Assembly (NCBI GenBank): GCA_017303635.1 | Contig: JAFLCG010000031.1 | Span: forward strand, 1-32,732 | From: Anaerolineae bacterium | GTDB taxonomy: Bacteria; Chloroflexota; Anaerolineae; Aggregatilineales; Phototrophicaceae | Reading direction: 5' to 3' | Length of the DNA stretch: 32,732 nucleotides | Shown: positions 15,311 through 23,811 of the stretch, in pieces | Layout of the letters: each line of letters opens with the position of its first letter | Position numbering within the stretch: the first letter of the stretch is position 1 | The notes under the pieces: model-generated | Told to the model about the DNA's origin: nothing | What the model saw: only the letters and a program-made list of their open reading frames with translations | Databases searched by the model: none | Made by a program: the position numbers and the translations under genes

Positions 15311-17467
15311 CTACTCACTTCCCTTTAGTCCCGTCGCACTGCGTAGATAGGCAAAAAAGCTTTGCCGATCAATCTCCCCGTGATTGCCCTCTCCTAATCC
15401 CAGCACATAGCGTTGGCCCCCGCCCAACGTCGCAGCTACTCGCTGAAACTCAGCTTCGATCAACACTTCCGATTGGTGATTCAACAAGGCCGTTGAGACC
15501 CCACCCAACAAGCTGAAAGCCCGACCTGCATCCCGTTGAATTGCTGCAAGATCATTGATCTCCGGTTGAGCAATATACAAGCCATCAAACCCCAACTGAC
15601 GCAGTAGCCCGATCAAGCCATCCACCTTGCCCGGCGTGTGCAATACCACTGGGAGGCCATAACCTTGAATAGACTGCACGATGAACTGTAGCTGGGGGTA
15701 GAAAATCTTTTCAAAAGAGTCTGTCGGAATGAGCATCCCGCGCTCATCCGCCCATCTGTCACTCAATATGACAAAAGCAAAGTCATGGCTAAAGCGGTCA
15801 CAAAGCAACTGCACTGTTTTGCGGTGATAATCGAATAAGCTCTGGGCAAGTTGGCGCAGGTTGACTTCAGGCTGTGAGTTGCTTGACTTCAAGGTATCCC
15901 ATAATGATAGGATATCTGCCACCATGCAGCGGAAATCAGCCACGATACCGACCTTGGCACGTTTGGCAGCGCGCACATAACTATCAAACCAATCGAGCAA
16001 CTCGGTGAAGCGCGGTAAGACCAGGGGCCAATCCTGCACATCCACACTCAAGAGTTGCTCACGATCAATCTGATATGGCAGCCTACAGGGAACTGCGTCA
16101 AAACCACAACGCAACGCAAATTCAATCTGGTCCTCAGCGGTAATCACCTGGGTATGTCCCAATTCCTCATAACGCGGTTCGCGCTCCAGGAGGGTACGAT
16201 ACAACTGCGGATTAGCCAGTTCATATTCAAAGTGAGGCGTCCGATGCTGACCTTCAGCCTGACCCAGCAAGACTTTTTTCAGCAGCGTCACATTGACTTT
16301 ATCGGTTCTGAACAGGTCGTCTTGAATATCCGCTACGTTGGGCACGTAGAGACTCAAGCTCGGCGAGGCCTCTCGTAGTGCCTCCGGCGTGAGTGGTAGA
16401 ATCAGTTCACCCTGTACCACCTCATAAGCAGTATCCATCTCTACTATCGGCGTTGGCGTACCGCCGCAGGACTGACGCACAATCAAGCGCGTCGGCAGTA
16501 CGACCGATTGCGTCGGTATGTAGTCGTCAGAGTGCAGGCGCTTGAGCAATAGGTCCGCAGCATTGATACCGATGTCATATGGTGATTGACTGGCAACCGT
16601 CATGAACGAAGCAAAACGCGAGTCCGGATAAAAGTCATCAAAGCATACCAATGCCATATCTTGGGGGATGCGCTTACGGCGTTTTTCCAAAGCCTGAGCC
16701 ACGCCAATCGCAATTTCATTATTAGCGGCGACAATCGCGGTAGTGTCCGGTTGCGCCTCCAGCAATTCAGCTGTCAACCGTTCAGCGCTATGACGGTCAT
16801 ATTCGCCCCAACGGATCAGGTTGTTATTCAGCGGCAATTGCGCTTTATACAAGGCCAAACCATAGCCTGCCACCCGGTCGCTGGCGCTGGCCGAACTTTG
16901 CCGTCCGGTCACAATGGCAATCTGCCGATGCCCTAAGCTAATTAAATGCTCTGTCAGGCGGAACGCACCTGACACCGAGTCGCTGTAGACATTACTCACA
17001 TTCCAACGCGCTGCGTGTGATTGTCCAACCATCACAATCGGCTTACTGACTGGTGAAGCACTATTGACTTCGGCGCCCACCAGCGCTTCCCATTCCGATT
17101 TACGACTCAGGATCATGCCATCTACCCGATTGATGATCGAAGTTAGATAACGCAGATTCTGGCGTGACTTGGTCAGGGTATTACAAATGAGGACATGATA
17201 GCCACTGGCTTGCGCGGCATCCTGCACACCACGCACCACTGTGGTCCAAAAGTAGTTGGTCAGTTCGGGGATCGCCAGCGCGATGGTATCAGTACGACGA
17301 CTACGCAGACTACGCGCCTGCAGGTTGGGTTGGTAGCCTAATTCAGCGATAGCTGCTTGAACCTTGAAACGGGTTTCCGGCAGCACATTTGTTGCGCCGT
17401 TCATCACCCGTGAAACGGTTCCTAAAGATACCCCGGCTAATTTCGCAACATCAGAAATTTTCGCCAT
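15311..17467 (-). CDS. LacI-family regulator fused to a uroporphyrinogen-decarboxylase-like domain
   Basis: 718 residues from the ATG at 17467 (MAKISDVAKLAGVS); a TTG two codons upstream is less likely. Residues 1-57 are the LacI HTH and hinge helix (SLGTVSRVMNG, QARSLRSRRT). Residues 60-335 are a LacI ligand-binding core ending in the usual LPTRLIVRQSC. After a 40-residue linker, residues about 375-715 match the URO-D TIM barrel of the UroD/methylcobamide methyltransferase superfamily: LVLPRFTELLDWFDSYV, IPTDSFEKIFYPQLQFIVQS, LPVVLHTPGKVDGLIGLLRQ, FDGLYIAQPE, LLGGVSTALL, GGGQRYVLGLGEG. The zinc-type H-x-C-G is HTPG here, so the metal-binding cysteine is absent and no catalytic arginine motif of true UroD is seen. 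A sensory or binding role is plausible. It leads the transport/fucosidase operon and faces uxaB-uxaA across a shared operator region. Confidence 0.9.
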   Translation of the reverse strand: MAKISDVAKLAGVSLGTVSRVMNGATNVLPETRFKVQAAIAELGYQPNLQARSLRSRRTDTIALAIPELTNYFWTTVVRGVQDAAQASGYHVLICNTLTKSRQNLRYLTSIINRVDGMILSRKSEWEALVGAEVNSASPVSKPIVMVGQSHAARWNVSNVYSDSVSGAFRLTEHLISLGHRQIAIVTGRQSSASASDRVAGYGLALYKAQLPLNNNLIRWGEYDRHSAERLTAELLEAQPDTTAIVAANNEIAIGVAQALEKRRKRIPQDMALVCFDDFYPDSRFASFMTVASQSPYDIGINAADLLLKRLHSDDYIPTQSVVLPTRLIVRQSCGGTPTPIVEMDTAYEVVQGELILPLTPEALREASPSLSLYVPNVADIQDDLFRTDKVNVTLLKKVLLGQAEGQHRTPHFEYELANPQLYRTLLEREPRYEELGHTQVITAEDQIEFALRCGFDAVPCRLPYQIDREQLLSVDVQDWPLVLPRFTELLDWFDSYVRAAKRAKVGIVADFRCMVADILSLWDTLKSSNSQPEVNLRQLAQSLFDYHRKTVQLLCDRFSHDFAFVILSDRWADERGMLIPTDSFEKIFYPQLQFIVQSIQGYGLPVVLHTPGKVDGLIGLLRQLGFDGLYIAQPEINDLAAIQRDAGRAFSLLGGVSTALLNHQSEVLIEAEFQRVAATLGGGQRYVLGLGEGNHGEIDRQSFFAYLRSATGLKGSE

Positions 17468-17485
17468 GTTCAATAATTGGTAATG

Positions 17486-17514
17486 TGAAAAATCTTTTCA
17501 TTGAAACGATTTCA
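17486..17514. promoter_or_regulatory. Two adjacent LacI-type palindromic operators
   Basis: TGAAAAATCTTTTCA (17486-17500) and TGAAACGATTTCA (17502-17514) are two near-adjacent palindromes. The second has the central CG-containing form and TGAAA/TTTCA arms common to LacI-family operators. They lie 19 bases upstream of the LacI-fusion start codon and overlap the start site of the leftward promoter and the -35 box of the rightward promoter. Binding by the neighbouring regulator would be expected to control both directions. Confidence 0.7.
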
Positions 17515-17528
17515 CAAGACTTTATACT
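17501..17528 (+). promoter_or_regulatory. Rightward promoter towards the uronate genes
   Basis: TTGAAA (17501-17506) and TATACT (17523-17528) with a 16-base spacer on the plus strand. The -35 box is embedded in the second operator palindrome. The transcript would cross the decayed isomerase region before reaching uxaB, about 530 bases downstream. Confidence 0.55.
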
Positions 17529-17547
17529 GCTTTTCCAAGCTTGTCAA
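17521..17547 (-). promoter_or_regulatory. Leftward promoter of the LacI-fusion/transport/fucosidase operon
   Basis: On the minus strand a perfect TTGACA (17547-17542) is followed after 15 bases by TATAAA (17526-17521). The short spacer is suboptimal but the boxes are strong. The predicted start, near 17513, falls within the second operator, consistent with autoregulation. This -10 box overlaps that of the rightward promoter. Confidence 0.55.
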
Positions 17548-17619
17548 ATAACGCTATCCAAGAGACAAAGGAAATAATCCACTGCAATGTTTTGACCAAA
17601 CACACGACATCGAAGGAAA

Positions 17620-18071
17620 AATCAAGCTTACCAACTTCACGATAACGACGATACCACGCTCATAAAGTACTGCGCCGCCCGCTTCACCAGCAATGTCATG
17701 GATGAGCAGAGAAGATGGTCTAGTCCTGCAGATTCACAGATGAAACCAACTGCGGACGAGAGCTGGTGCCATTAGCCTGTCACTACCCGGTTCTGCGACT
17801 GGGGCCACTGTGGTAGTTCTTTGACAGCCTGATTGGAATGGGACACTATCTGGGTGGAGTTTTGGAAACAGCCGATCTCTACAACACGGCAGGCTTTAAT
17901 GATGACATCCAGGCTTTTCCATCAATCAAGGCGTGCCATCCGGTCTGGCGCAGAGCATCTGCCGATTGGTTAGCAGGCTTATGTAGCCCCGGTCTGATTG
18001 ATGACGAAAATGCCTATATGATGATCGCAAATATGGCTTATCATCTGGTCAAGAAACCCTACAAATATGAA
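17620..18071 (+). pseudogene. Decayed uronate (glucuronate) isomerase gene, uxaC-like remnant
   Basis: Pieces of one protein appear in successive frames. Frame one reads YQLHDNDDTTLIKYCAARF through NVMDEQ to about 17705. The next frame has SREDGLVLQIHR, resembling the isomerase 'DGLV-QIHPG' segment, ending in TGA at 17741. The third reads TDETNCGRELVPLACHYPV, LRLGPLW, then a TAG at 17814-17816 where TGG (Trp) is expected, then FFDSLIGMGHYL, NTAGFNDD, FPSIKACHPVWRR and a final helix ending KKPYKYE. The middle of the protein, between the QIH and TDET segments, is deleted. The remnant lies directly before uxaB, where an isomerase would complete the pathway glucuronate/galacturonate to tagaturonate. 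I infer family from motif order and have not aligned it. Confidence 0.7.
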
Positions 18072-19527
18072 CAGCTTACCGCGCTTAAGCCGCCGCACAT
18101 GTGCCATCCCGACCCATTATCCGGAACGCATCGTCCAATTCGGGGCAGGCAATTTCCTGCGGGCTTTTGTGGATTGGATCATCGAGGTTTTGAATGAGCA
18201 GCACCATTTCGCCAGTTCAGTAGTCGTTGTGAAAGTCACGCCGCATGACACCTATGAGGAACTGGACGAACAGGATGGCCTGTTCCACGTGATTACCCAG
18301 GGAATCCAGAATGGTCAGTATGTCTCTGATACCCGGCTAATCACTTGCATCAAGCGAACGGTATATCCATATCTAGACTATGCCAGCTATCTTGCATTAG
18401 CTCGCCAACCAGAAATCCGATTTTTGATCTCCAACACCACCGAAGCGGGCATTCGCTACGATGCCCACGACAAGTCCGATGACCAGCCACCTGCTAGCTT
18501 TCCCGCCAAGCTTACACTCTTTCTATATACGCGGTATCTGCACTTTGCCGGGGCAGCCGATAAGGGCTGTATTATCCTGCCAACCGAACTGATCGAACAG
18601 AATGGTACGCAACTACGAGACACCATTCTGCGCTATGCACTGCAATGGCAGCTTGAAAACGGGTTCATCCGCTGGCTGACCGAGCACAATCTCTTCTGCA
18701 ACACCCTGGTTGATCGCATTGTCAGTGGTTATCCCACCGAGCAGGCTGCCGCCCTACACCAGACACTTGGATTTGAAGACAGGTTGCTGGTTATTGGGGA
18801 ACCCTACCTGAGTTGGGTCATCGAAGCTCCGCCTATTCTGGAACGCGAATTCCCAGTGACTAGGCTCAAAGCGAATATCCGGTTGGTTCCTGACACGACC
18901 CCATATCGTGTGACCAAGGTACGTATATTGAATGGTTTACACACGTCGATGGTCATGATGGGTTATTTGATTGGCCTGGAGTCTGTGAAGCAGTGTGTGG
19001 AACATCCTGATCTGGGGCAGTTTCTGTCAGATGTAGCCGACAAGGAGATCATTCCCACATTAGACTTGCCGGAATCGGAATTGAAACAGTTCCGGCAAGA
19101 TACCTTTGATCGGTTCCACAATCCATCCATCCACCATCGACTGCTCAGTATTGCCGTCAACTCCAGTTCCAAAGTCCGTAACCGGATCGTGCCCAGCATT
19201 AAGACCTACTATCAGAAACATCAGGTCTTACCCACCCGGCTGGTACTGGCCTTGGCAGCCTTCATCCGTTTCTACAAAGGGGAATGGAATCACCACACCA
19301 TTCCTTTGCAGGATGAAGCCGCCGCACTCCAGTTCTTCAATGATATATGGGGAGACAACCGGACATCTTCCCAACGAGTAGAAGCAGTGCTCGGCAATAC
19401 CGCTTTATGGGACGATGATTTGAACCAGATCCCCGGCCTGCATCCGCTGATGACGAGCTACTTGGAACGAATGAATACAGACGGTCTCTTACCGATTATT
19501 CAGCGATTGAATGGAACCCCCACATGA
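18067..19527 (+). CDS. uxaB: Tagaturonate reductase (altronate oxidoreductase)
   Basis: 486 residues, close to the 483 of E. coli UxaB. The N-terminus YPERIVQFGAGNFLRAFVDW (18-37) has the polyol/mannitol dehydrogenase NAD-binding loop GAGNF. Further motifs are LISNTTEAGI, ILPTELIEQNG and VRILNGLHT, the last around the catalytic region of this long-chain dehydrogenase family. It reduces D-tagaturonate to D-altronate with NADH in the hexuronate pathway. The ATG at 18067 overlaps the end of the isomerase remnant; the ribosome site is weak, which may be a consequence of decay upstream. Its stop overlaps the next ATG by four bases (ATGA). Confidence 0.9.
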   Translation: MNSLPRLSRRTCAIPTHYPERIVQFGAGNFLRAFVDWIIEVLNEQHHFASSVVVVKVTPHDTYEELDEQDGLFHVITQGIQNGQYVSDTRLITCIKRTVYPYLDYASYLALARQPEIRFLISNTTEAGIRYDAHDKSDDQPPASFPAKLTLFLYTRYLHFAGAADKGCIILPTELIEQNGTQLRDTILRYALQWQLENGFIRWLTEHNLFCNTLVDRIVSGYPTEQAAALHQTLGFEDRLLVIGEPYLSWVIEAPPILEREFPVTRLKANIRLVPDTTPYRVTKVRILNGLHTSMVMMGYLIGLESVKQCVEHPDLGQFLSDVADKEIIPTLDLPESELKQFRQDTFDRFHNPSIHHRLLSIAVNSSSKVRNRIVPSIKTYYQKHQVLPTRLVLALAAFIRFYKGEWNHHTIPLQDEAAALQFFNDIWGDNRTSSQRVEAVLGNTALWDDDLNQIPGLHPLMTSYLERMNTDGLLPIIQRLNGTPT

Positions 19528-22184
19528 TAGTCGACTTCGATTCGGTAGCTCGCTTACCTGGCAACGGCGATAACATCGCCATTGCCACTCGCCTCCTGCC
19601 TGCCGGAACGATCATTCGTACAGGTGAGAAAAACTTTCCCCTGTCACATGCCGTGCTGCTTGGACATCGTTTCGCAGTAAAACCAATCGCCGTCGGGGAA
19701 AGGTTGCTTTCGTGGGGGCAGACCTTTGGCATCGCCACCCAACCCATCATGCCCGGTGATTACGTCATCAATGCCGATGTCTTGCAGGAATTACGCCGTC
19801 GATCTTTGGATATTGACCTGCCCGCCGCCCCCAATTTCGAAAATGATCTGGAACGGTACCAATTCGATGCGGCTGGATTTCAAGCAACCGCCCCCCTACC
19901 CTACCACCAGGACATGCCTCACTTCATGGGTTATGCCCGGCGTGGTAATCGTGGCGTTGGCACTCGCAACACGATTGTTATTTTGGGAACCAGTTCGCTC
20001 GTCGCCGGGTTCGTTCGGCAGCTCGAAAAACGCCTGAAAGACTGCGCCGCCGACTATCCCAATGTTGAAGATATTGTCGCCATTGCCCATACAGAGGGCA
20101 GCCACGCTAAAGCCCATAATCTGGATCTGGTACTGCGCACATTGGCTGGCTTTGCAGTCCATCCCAATGTCGCAGCAGTCCTGATTGTCGATTACAGTGC
20201 CGCGGCAGTCAACAATGCCGTCTTGCAGGATTATCTGCGCGAACATCATTACCCCTTGAAAGCGGTCATCCATCAATTCTTCAGCCTGACCCAATCGTTT
20301 AACGATGATCTGTACGCGGCTGAACAGATCGTTCGGAGCTGGCTGCCTGACGTGAACCGGATGGAACGCAGCCCACAGCACATCAATGCCTTGAAGATTG
20401 GTCTCCAATGCGGTGGGTCCGATGCCTTCTCCGGCATAAGTGGTAATCCGCTAGCGGCCTGGGTTGCCAAAGAAATCATCCAGTATGGTGGTTCGGCCAA
20501 TCTGGCTGAAACCGATGAACTCATCGGTGCAGAAAATTATATTCTGGATAAAGTCCGTGACCTTTCGACCGCAGAAAAATTCCTTTCTGTTATGGAGCGT
20601 TTCAAAGAACGGGTCGCATGGCACGGGCAAAGCGCGGATGGCAACCCATCCGGTGGAAACAAATTCCGTGGCCTTTATAACATCTACCTGAAATCGTTAG
20701 GGGCAGCCAATAAAAAACACCCAGAGGTTCGGCTTGACTACGTCATCGACTACAGCGAACCGATGCGGGAAGCCGGTTACTATTTTATGGATAGCCCGGG
20801 CAATGATCTAGAAAGTGTGGCCGGGCAAGTAGCCTCTGGTTGTAACCTAATCTTCTTCGTCACCGGCAACGGCTCAATTACAAACTTCCCTTTTGTACCG
20901 ACCATAAAGATTGTGACTACCACCGAACGATTTAGTCTGCTCAAAGATGATATGGATATCAACGCGGGTGCCTATCTCGATGGCACCCCGATGGATGTGG
21001 TCGGCGGTCAAACTCTGGACTATACGCTGGCGGTCGCTTCGGGTCAGCTTTCTGTTGGAGAAACAGCCCGGCATGCTCAGGTACAAATCTGGCGAGACTG
21101 GCAGCTCGATGCGCCTGTGATCCTGGAACCGTTACAGAACCGCACCTACAGCGGTCAACCAATCTCGATCAAGACCATCGGAGATACTCCGGCATTTTCG
21201 TTCAAAGCCTACCCTGCTGGTAAGCACTACACGGGTGAAAGAGTCGGCTTAATTCTGCCCACCAGCCTATGCTCGGGGCAGATTGCCCAATTGTGTGTAC
21301 AGATCTTAAACTCGAATGCAAAGCTCAGGCAAAGCTCGATTTCACGCTTTGTCTCTCTGGTACATACAGAAGGCTGCGGAGCCTCCCCTAACGACGACTT
21401 TCGCAATACGTTGTTGGGTTATTTGGAACATCCCGCGGTCAACCATGCCCTCTTGCTGGAACATGGCTGCGAAGCTACTCACAATGACTACTTCCGTCAT
21501 GCCATGCGTGCGCGTGGTCTTGAACCCCGGGATTATGGCTGGGCGAGCATTCAGCTAGAGGGGGGCATTCAAAGTGTCATGCAACATATGGTGAGTTGGT
21601 TTGAAGACCAGCTCACCCAATCGCCCCGGCCTAAACCCATCACAATCGGCTTGAATGGATTACGTATTGCGATTATGACCCATGGTGACCATTCCGAACA
21701 AGCAGCGGCTACTCTGGCACGGATCACGGGAAACCTCGTACAAGCCGGTGGCACCGTCGTGGTTCACGAGCAGGATAGCTTGCTCCAGTCCTCCTATGCC
21801 GCCCATCTTGGATTGGAACCGCCTCCCTTCCCCAGTCTCGGATACGCCCAGGTTATCGAATTTCAAGGATTTCATCTCATGGCGATGCCCACGCGGGATT
21901 GGGGCGAACAGTTAACTGGCCTGGGGGCCAGTGGGGTGAACGTGATCGTGGCGCTGGTTAATCACCAACCGCTTCCTGGTCATCCCATGATCCCGGTGCT
22001 GCAACTTAGTGAACACCCCCATGGGCAAACGGATTTACCGCTCACAGGGGAACCCTATGCAGATTCCGACAGATTACTCAATATGCTGATTGCGACCTTT
22101 ACTGGCGATTATTTGCCCAACGTACTCCAATCGGGTAACGTCAATTTTCAGGTCACCCGCGGCCTGTTAGGGGTCTCCCTGTAA
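19524..22184 (+). CDS. uxaA: Altronate dehydratase family protein, long form with a duplicated internal domain
   Basis: 886 residues, against about 500 for usual UxaA. Residues 1-95 form the SAF-like domain (AIATRLLPAGTII). Residues 140-275 are a degenerate copy of the middle UxaA/GarD domain: HTEGSHAKAHN (189-199) and LIVDYSA (220-226) replace the usual His-x-x-Gly-Cys and Gly-Cys-Glu motifs. Residues 288-490 are the C-terminal UxaA domain with LQCGGSDAFSG (294-304), NPSGGNKFRG, MDSPGNDLESVAG and DINAGAYLDG. Residues 570-690 are a second middle-domain copy with canonical VHTEGCG (613-619) and LLLEHGCEATHND (643-655). The last 190 residues are not recognised. UxaA dehydrates D-altronate to 2-keto-3-deoxygluconate. 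Coupled to uxaB by an ATGA overlap. Confidence 0.82.
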   Translation: MIVDFDSVARLPGNGDNIAIATRLLPAGTIIRTGEKNFPLSHAVLLGHRFAVKPIAVGERLLSWGQTFGIATQPIMPGDYVINADVLQELRRRSLDIDLPAAPNFENDLERYQFDAAGFQATAPLPYHQDMPHFMGYARRGNRGVGTRNTIVILGTSSLVAGFVRQLEKRLKDCAADYPNVEDIVAIAHTEGSHAKAHNLDLVLRTLAGFAVHPNVAAVLIVDYSAAAVNNAVLQDYLREHHYPLKAVIHQFFSLTQSFNDDLYAAEQIVRSWLPDVNRMERSPQHINALKIGLQCGGSDAFSGISGNPLAAWVAKEIIQYGGSANLAETDELIGAENYILDKVRDLSTAEKFLSVMERFKERVAWHGQSADGNPSGGNKFRGLYNIYLKSLGAANKKHPEVRLDYVIDYSEPMREAGYYFMDSPGNDLESVAGQVASGCNLIFFVTGNGSITNFPFVPTIKIVTTTERFSLLKDDMDINAGAYLDGTPMDVVGGQTLDYTLAVASGQLSVGETARHAQVQIWRDWQLDAPVILEPLQNRTYSGQPISIKTIGDTPAFSFKAYPAGKHYTGERVGLILPTSLCSGQIAQLCVQILNSNAKLRQSSISRFVSLVHTEGCGASPNDDFRNTLLGYLEHPAVNHALLLEHGCEATHNDYFRHAMRARGLEPRDYGWASIQLEGGIQSVMQHMVSWFEDQLTQSPRPKPITIGLNGLRIAIMTHGDHSEQAAATLARITGNLVQAGGTVVVHEQDSLLQSSYAAHLGLEPPPFPSLGYAQVIEFQGFHLMAMPTRDWGEQLTGLGASGVNVIVALVNHQPLPGHPMIPVLQLSEHPHGQTDLPLTGEPYADSDRLLNMLIATFTGDYLPNVLQSGNVNFQVTRGLLGVSL

Positions 22185-22224
22185 TCAGGTGGGCAGCATA
22201 TGTTTCGGTTACAACAGCACCTGA
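22185..22224. terminator. Weak inverted repeat after uxaA
   Basis: TCAGGTG (22185-22191) and CACCTGA (22218-22224) can pair around a 26-base loop, directly after the uxaA stop and between convergent genes. The palindrome AATGATCATT overlaps the right arm at 22224-22233. The large loop and lack of a T-run make a terminator role uncertain. Confidence 0.3.
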
Positions 22225-22327
22225 ATGATCATTACAAGGCCAAAACCTATTTCGCTGTTCTTCCACGATGGTTCACACCGCTATGACTTCCAGAACGGAA
22301 TAAATCCACCACGAAGCCTCTCAAGAT

Positions 22328-23791
22328 TCACGTCCTGAACGCGGTCAGTAGGATGGGTTTCATACTCTCCAAGGAGACATTGATTCCCACTTCCACGATC
22401 AGGCCATCATCCATAAAGTGGCAAGTCCAGCGGTGATAAAACGGGCTTTCGTAGAGGCAGATCACGGCTGTGTACGTGTCATCTGAAACCCATGTGCCGA
22501 TGGAAGCAGTCAGCGGTCGGTCAAACAGCAGCTTTTGCCGAAACAGGCGTGTCGAACCCTGTTTCCAGTTTCCGGCCCCAATGACAATGGTTTCCTCACC
22601 ATCCTGAGTCTTTAGCACGAAGGAGCAAGTACCAGCTGAAAATTGTGGCGTAATCGCTTCAATGTGAAGTTCATTCGGATCACATCGGTAAGTACGCCCG
22701 GAAACCTGATCGGCAGTTGAGGTAGTCGGCTGACCCTGCGGCACCGGTAAAGACAGAGTTTTCAGCCTGGACTGCAAAGCACCATGCCCATCAGCATCGC
22801 TCGGCAATACTGCATCCCTGATAGCTGGTAGCAAGAGCTCCCAAATCAAATCAAGCGGAGTCTGCATATCAAAAATGTCGATGCCGCTGGTGATCGCCAG
22901 GACCGCATCCTGTTCTGGCAGCACAATACAGTATTGACCGAAAACACCATCACCCCGAAAAGCCTGATGCCGGCACATCCAAAACTGATACCCGTACCCC
23001 TGCGACCAATCCGGGTTGGGATGACCGTCATTGGGAATCTGTTTGGTACTCGCGGCTGTGACCCACGCCTCAGGGATTATCTGCTGACCGTTCCAACGAC
23101 CCTTCTGTAAGTACAACTGACCAAAGCAAGCAATATCTTCCGTCCTGATGCTTAGGCCAATGCCACCTGCGCTAACACCCTCCGGCGATTCCGCCCAGGT
23201 TGCACCCTCAATTCCAAGCGGATCAAAAAGTCGAGGCCTTAGAAAATCAATCAGCTTCAGCCCGGTCGCTTTCTGCAAAATCACAGAAAGCATATAGGTC
23301 GCCCCGGTGTTATAGACAAAGTGGGAACCTGGCTCATAGGTAACTGGCACTTCAAAGAAACCTTTGAGCCAGTTACCATCCCTGCGCTCTACCATTGCGG
23401 TCCAGGTATCCGTAGCCTGGCCGGTGGACATGGTCAGCAGATGTCGCACACGCACCGTTGAAAAGAGCGCACCCACCTCGGTCGCTGCCACTTCCGGGAA
23501 GAAAGATAGGATTGGATCTTCAACGGAAAAGAAACCTTCAGCGACAGCCAGTCCAATAGCCGTCGAGGTAAAGCTTTTACTGAGTGAAAAGACCTGATGG
23601 GGGAATGCCGCTCCGTAGGGTGTCCGCCAGGCCTCGGTTACAACATGACCATGGCGCACCAGCATAAAGCTATGTAGTTCATGCACCTGATTTTCAAGCG
23701 CATCAATCAGCTTGAGAATCGCAGCCGACGAAATGCCTTGCTGTTCAGGGGTTGACCGGGGCAAGGCGGATGCGCTTTCAAGTACTGTCAT
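22328..23791 (-). CDS. Serine hydrolase of the beta-lactamase/class C fold
   Basis: 487 residues. The nucleophile motif S69-x-x-K72 (FSLSKSF) and the second motif around Y160 (FVYNTGATYMLS) are clear, as in EstB-type esterases and beta-lactamase-related proteins. The C-terminal 110 residues are an extra beta-rich domain. No signal peptide is present, so it is cytoplasmic and unlikely to be a true beta-lactamase or penicillin-binding protein. Members near sugar clusters often act as esterases or lactonases. A role in removing acyl groups or opening a sugar lactone here is speculation. GGATAA is the only upstream ribosome-site candidate. Convergent with uxaA. Confidence 0.85.
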   Translation of the reverse strand: MTVLESASALPRSTPEQQGISSAAILKLIDALENQVHELHSFMLVRHGHVVTEAWRTPYGAAFPHQVFSLSKSFTSTAIGLAVAEGFFSVEDPILSFFPEVAATEVGALFSTVRVRHLLTMSTGQATDTWTAMVERRDGNWLKGFFEVPVTYEPGSHFVYNTGATYMLSVILQKATGLKLIDFLRPRLFDPLGIEGATWAESPEGVSAGGIGLSIRTEDIACFGQLYLQKGRWNGQQIIPEAWVTAASTKQIPNDGHPNPDWSQGYGYQFWMCRHQAFRGDGVFGQYCIVLPEQDAVLAITSGIDIFDMQTPLDLIWELLLPAIRDAVLPSDADGHGALQSRLKTLSLPVPQGQPTTSTADQVSGRTYRCDPNELHIEAITPQFSAGTCSFVLKTQDGEETIVIGAGNWKQGSTRLFRQKLLFDRPLTASIGTWVSDDTYTAVICLYESPFYHRWTCHFMDDGLIVEVGINVSLESMKPILLTAFRT

Positions 23792-23811
23792 CGCGGGGTT
23801 TATCCAAATCG

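Noticed and set aside
17838..18197. 119-codon frame as an intact small gene
   Set aside because: Its first 78 codons match the C-terminus of uronate isomerase and the similarity continues upstream past a stop codon; the last part is out-of-frame uxaB. It is better described as part of a pseudogene.
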